Shown here piece after piece: positions 63,850-64,000 of a DNA stretch of 64,000 nucleotides. Position numbers and translations under genes: made by a program. This DNA comes from Brevibacterium sp. p3-SID960. GTDB taxonomy: Bacteria > Actinomycetota > Actinomycetes > Actinomycetales > Brevibacteriaceae. Position 1 is the stretch's first letter, and each line of letters opens with the position of its first letter. The stretch is from assembly GCF_025144725.1 (NCBI RefSeq), contig NZ_JALXKS010000008.1, positions 29,937 through 93,936 of the forward strand, given 5' to 3'. The notes below the pieces were generated by a model. That model had not been told where the DNA came from, ran no database searches, and saw only the letters and a program-made list of their open reading frames with translations.

Positions 63850-64000
63850 AGAGAAGTTGCCTCGATGAGGCCGGTGCAAGCCAGGCGGAGTCGATGGGCG
63901 TCTGTTCTTTGAGAACTCAATAGCGTGTTTGTTTGTTTTTGTGATGCCAGATATTTTTTGTTTCTGGTTGAAGCAAGGATGTAATGACATTTGATGACCA
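63850..64000 (+). other. 5' leader of a 16S rRNA operon (gene beyond the window)
   Basis: ttctttgagaactcaatag (63905-63923) is the boxA/processing-type motif that precedes 16S rRNA in actinobacteria, followed by T-rich leader sequence. The 16S start (agagtttgatcctgg) is not reached, so no rRNA gene is called inside the window. Confidence 0.75.

Noticed and set aside
63850-64000. 16S rRNA gene start inside the window
   Set aside because: Only leader and boxA-like sequence are visible; the conserved 5' end of 16S rRNA is not reached.

Overview
This window comes from a GC-rich actinobacterial chromosome. My best guess is Micrococcales, Brevibacterium-like. This rests on the codon use, a tmRNA tag ending in ALAA, the prfB-ftsE-ftsX-M23-smpB-ssrA order, a DUF222/HNH gene, a class Ib nrdHIEF operon with NrdR boxes, a Tad pilus locus and GTG/TTG starts. 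No species-level marker is inside the window: the right edge stops in a 16S rRNA leader before the gene itself.

Layout, left to right. (1) 1-9.7 kb is a nucleoside uptake and salvage island: a BmpA-type nucleoside ABC transporter (ATPase cut by the left edge, two permeases), cytidine deaminase, thymidine phosphorylase and deoC on +, facing a phosphopentose/hexose mutase and purine nucleoside phosphorylase on -. Together they import nucleosides and carry (deoxy)ribose-1-phosphate to glycolytic intermediates. (2) 9.7-19.6 kb holds a GNAT acetyltransferase, a very large FHA/FtsK-type (EccC-like) ATPase with no other type VII secretion genes nearby, and a compact Tad/Flp pilus operon (tadA, tadB, tadC, small pilin-like protein, two TadE-like and one TadE/G-like). 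(3) 19.7-28.2 kb holds a DUF1707 gene, an oxidoreductase remnant, prfB, ftsE, ftsX, an M23 peptidase, an HNH gene, smpB and ssrA. The smpB-ssrA gap carries a cluster of DnaA-box-like 9-mers and a tandem repeat. (4) 28.4-38.0 kb is a peptide ABC importer preceded by a promoter and a structured 5' leader, followed by an S66 LD-carboxypeptidase, a beta-lactamase-fold serine hydrolase without signal peptide, an M19 dipeptidase and a class I amidotransferase. It resembles a muropeptide uptake and breakdown operon.

(5) 38.0-44.1 kb is a ureohydrolase, a ThDP enzyme and an SSS symporter on -, divergent from a PucR regulator. It fits the 2-ketoarginine/4-guanidinobutyrate route. (6) 44.1-49.4 kb is a MoxR/DUF58/VWA/VWA/TPR (Bat-like) operon. 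(7) 49.8-53.9 kb is nrdHIEF with tandem NrdR boxes. (8) 54.0-56.4 kb is a decayed, AT-richer patch with a broken CobW GTPase gene and a broken epimerase gene tail to tail, then an intact two-gene cassette of small unknown proteins. (9) 56.4-61.4 kb is branched-chain acyl-CoA (valine) catabolism: two crotonases, a nitronate monooxygenase-like protein, HIBYL-CoA hydrolase and acyl-CoA dehydrogenase, with a 22-bp operator-like palindrome. (10) 61.6-64.0 kb holds an Imm5-like Ala-rich protein, a MarR regulator, an SRAP protein and a triple-promoter rRNA leader.

Most operons are tightly packed, with 1-4 bp start/stop overlaps. Non-coding gaps repeatedly carry short degenerate GC-rich tandem repeats with units of 14, 18, 21, 24 or 28 bp.
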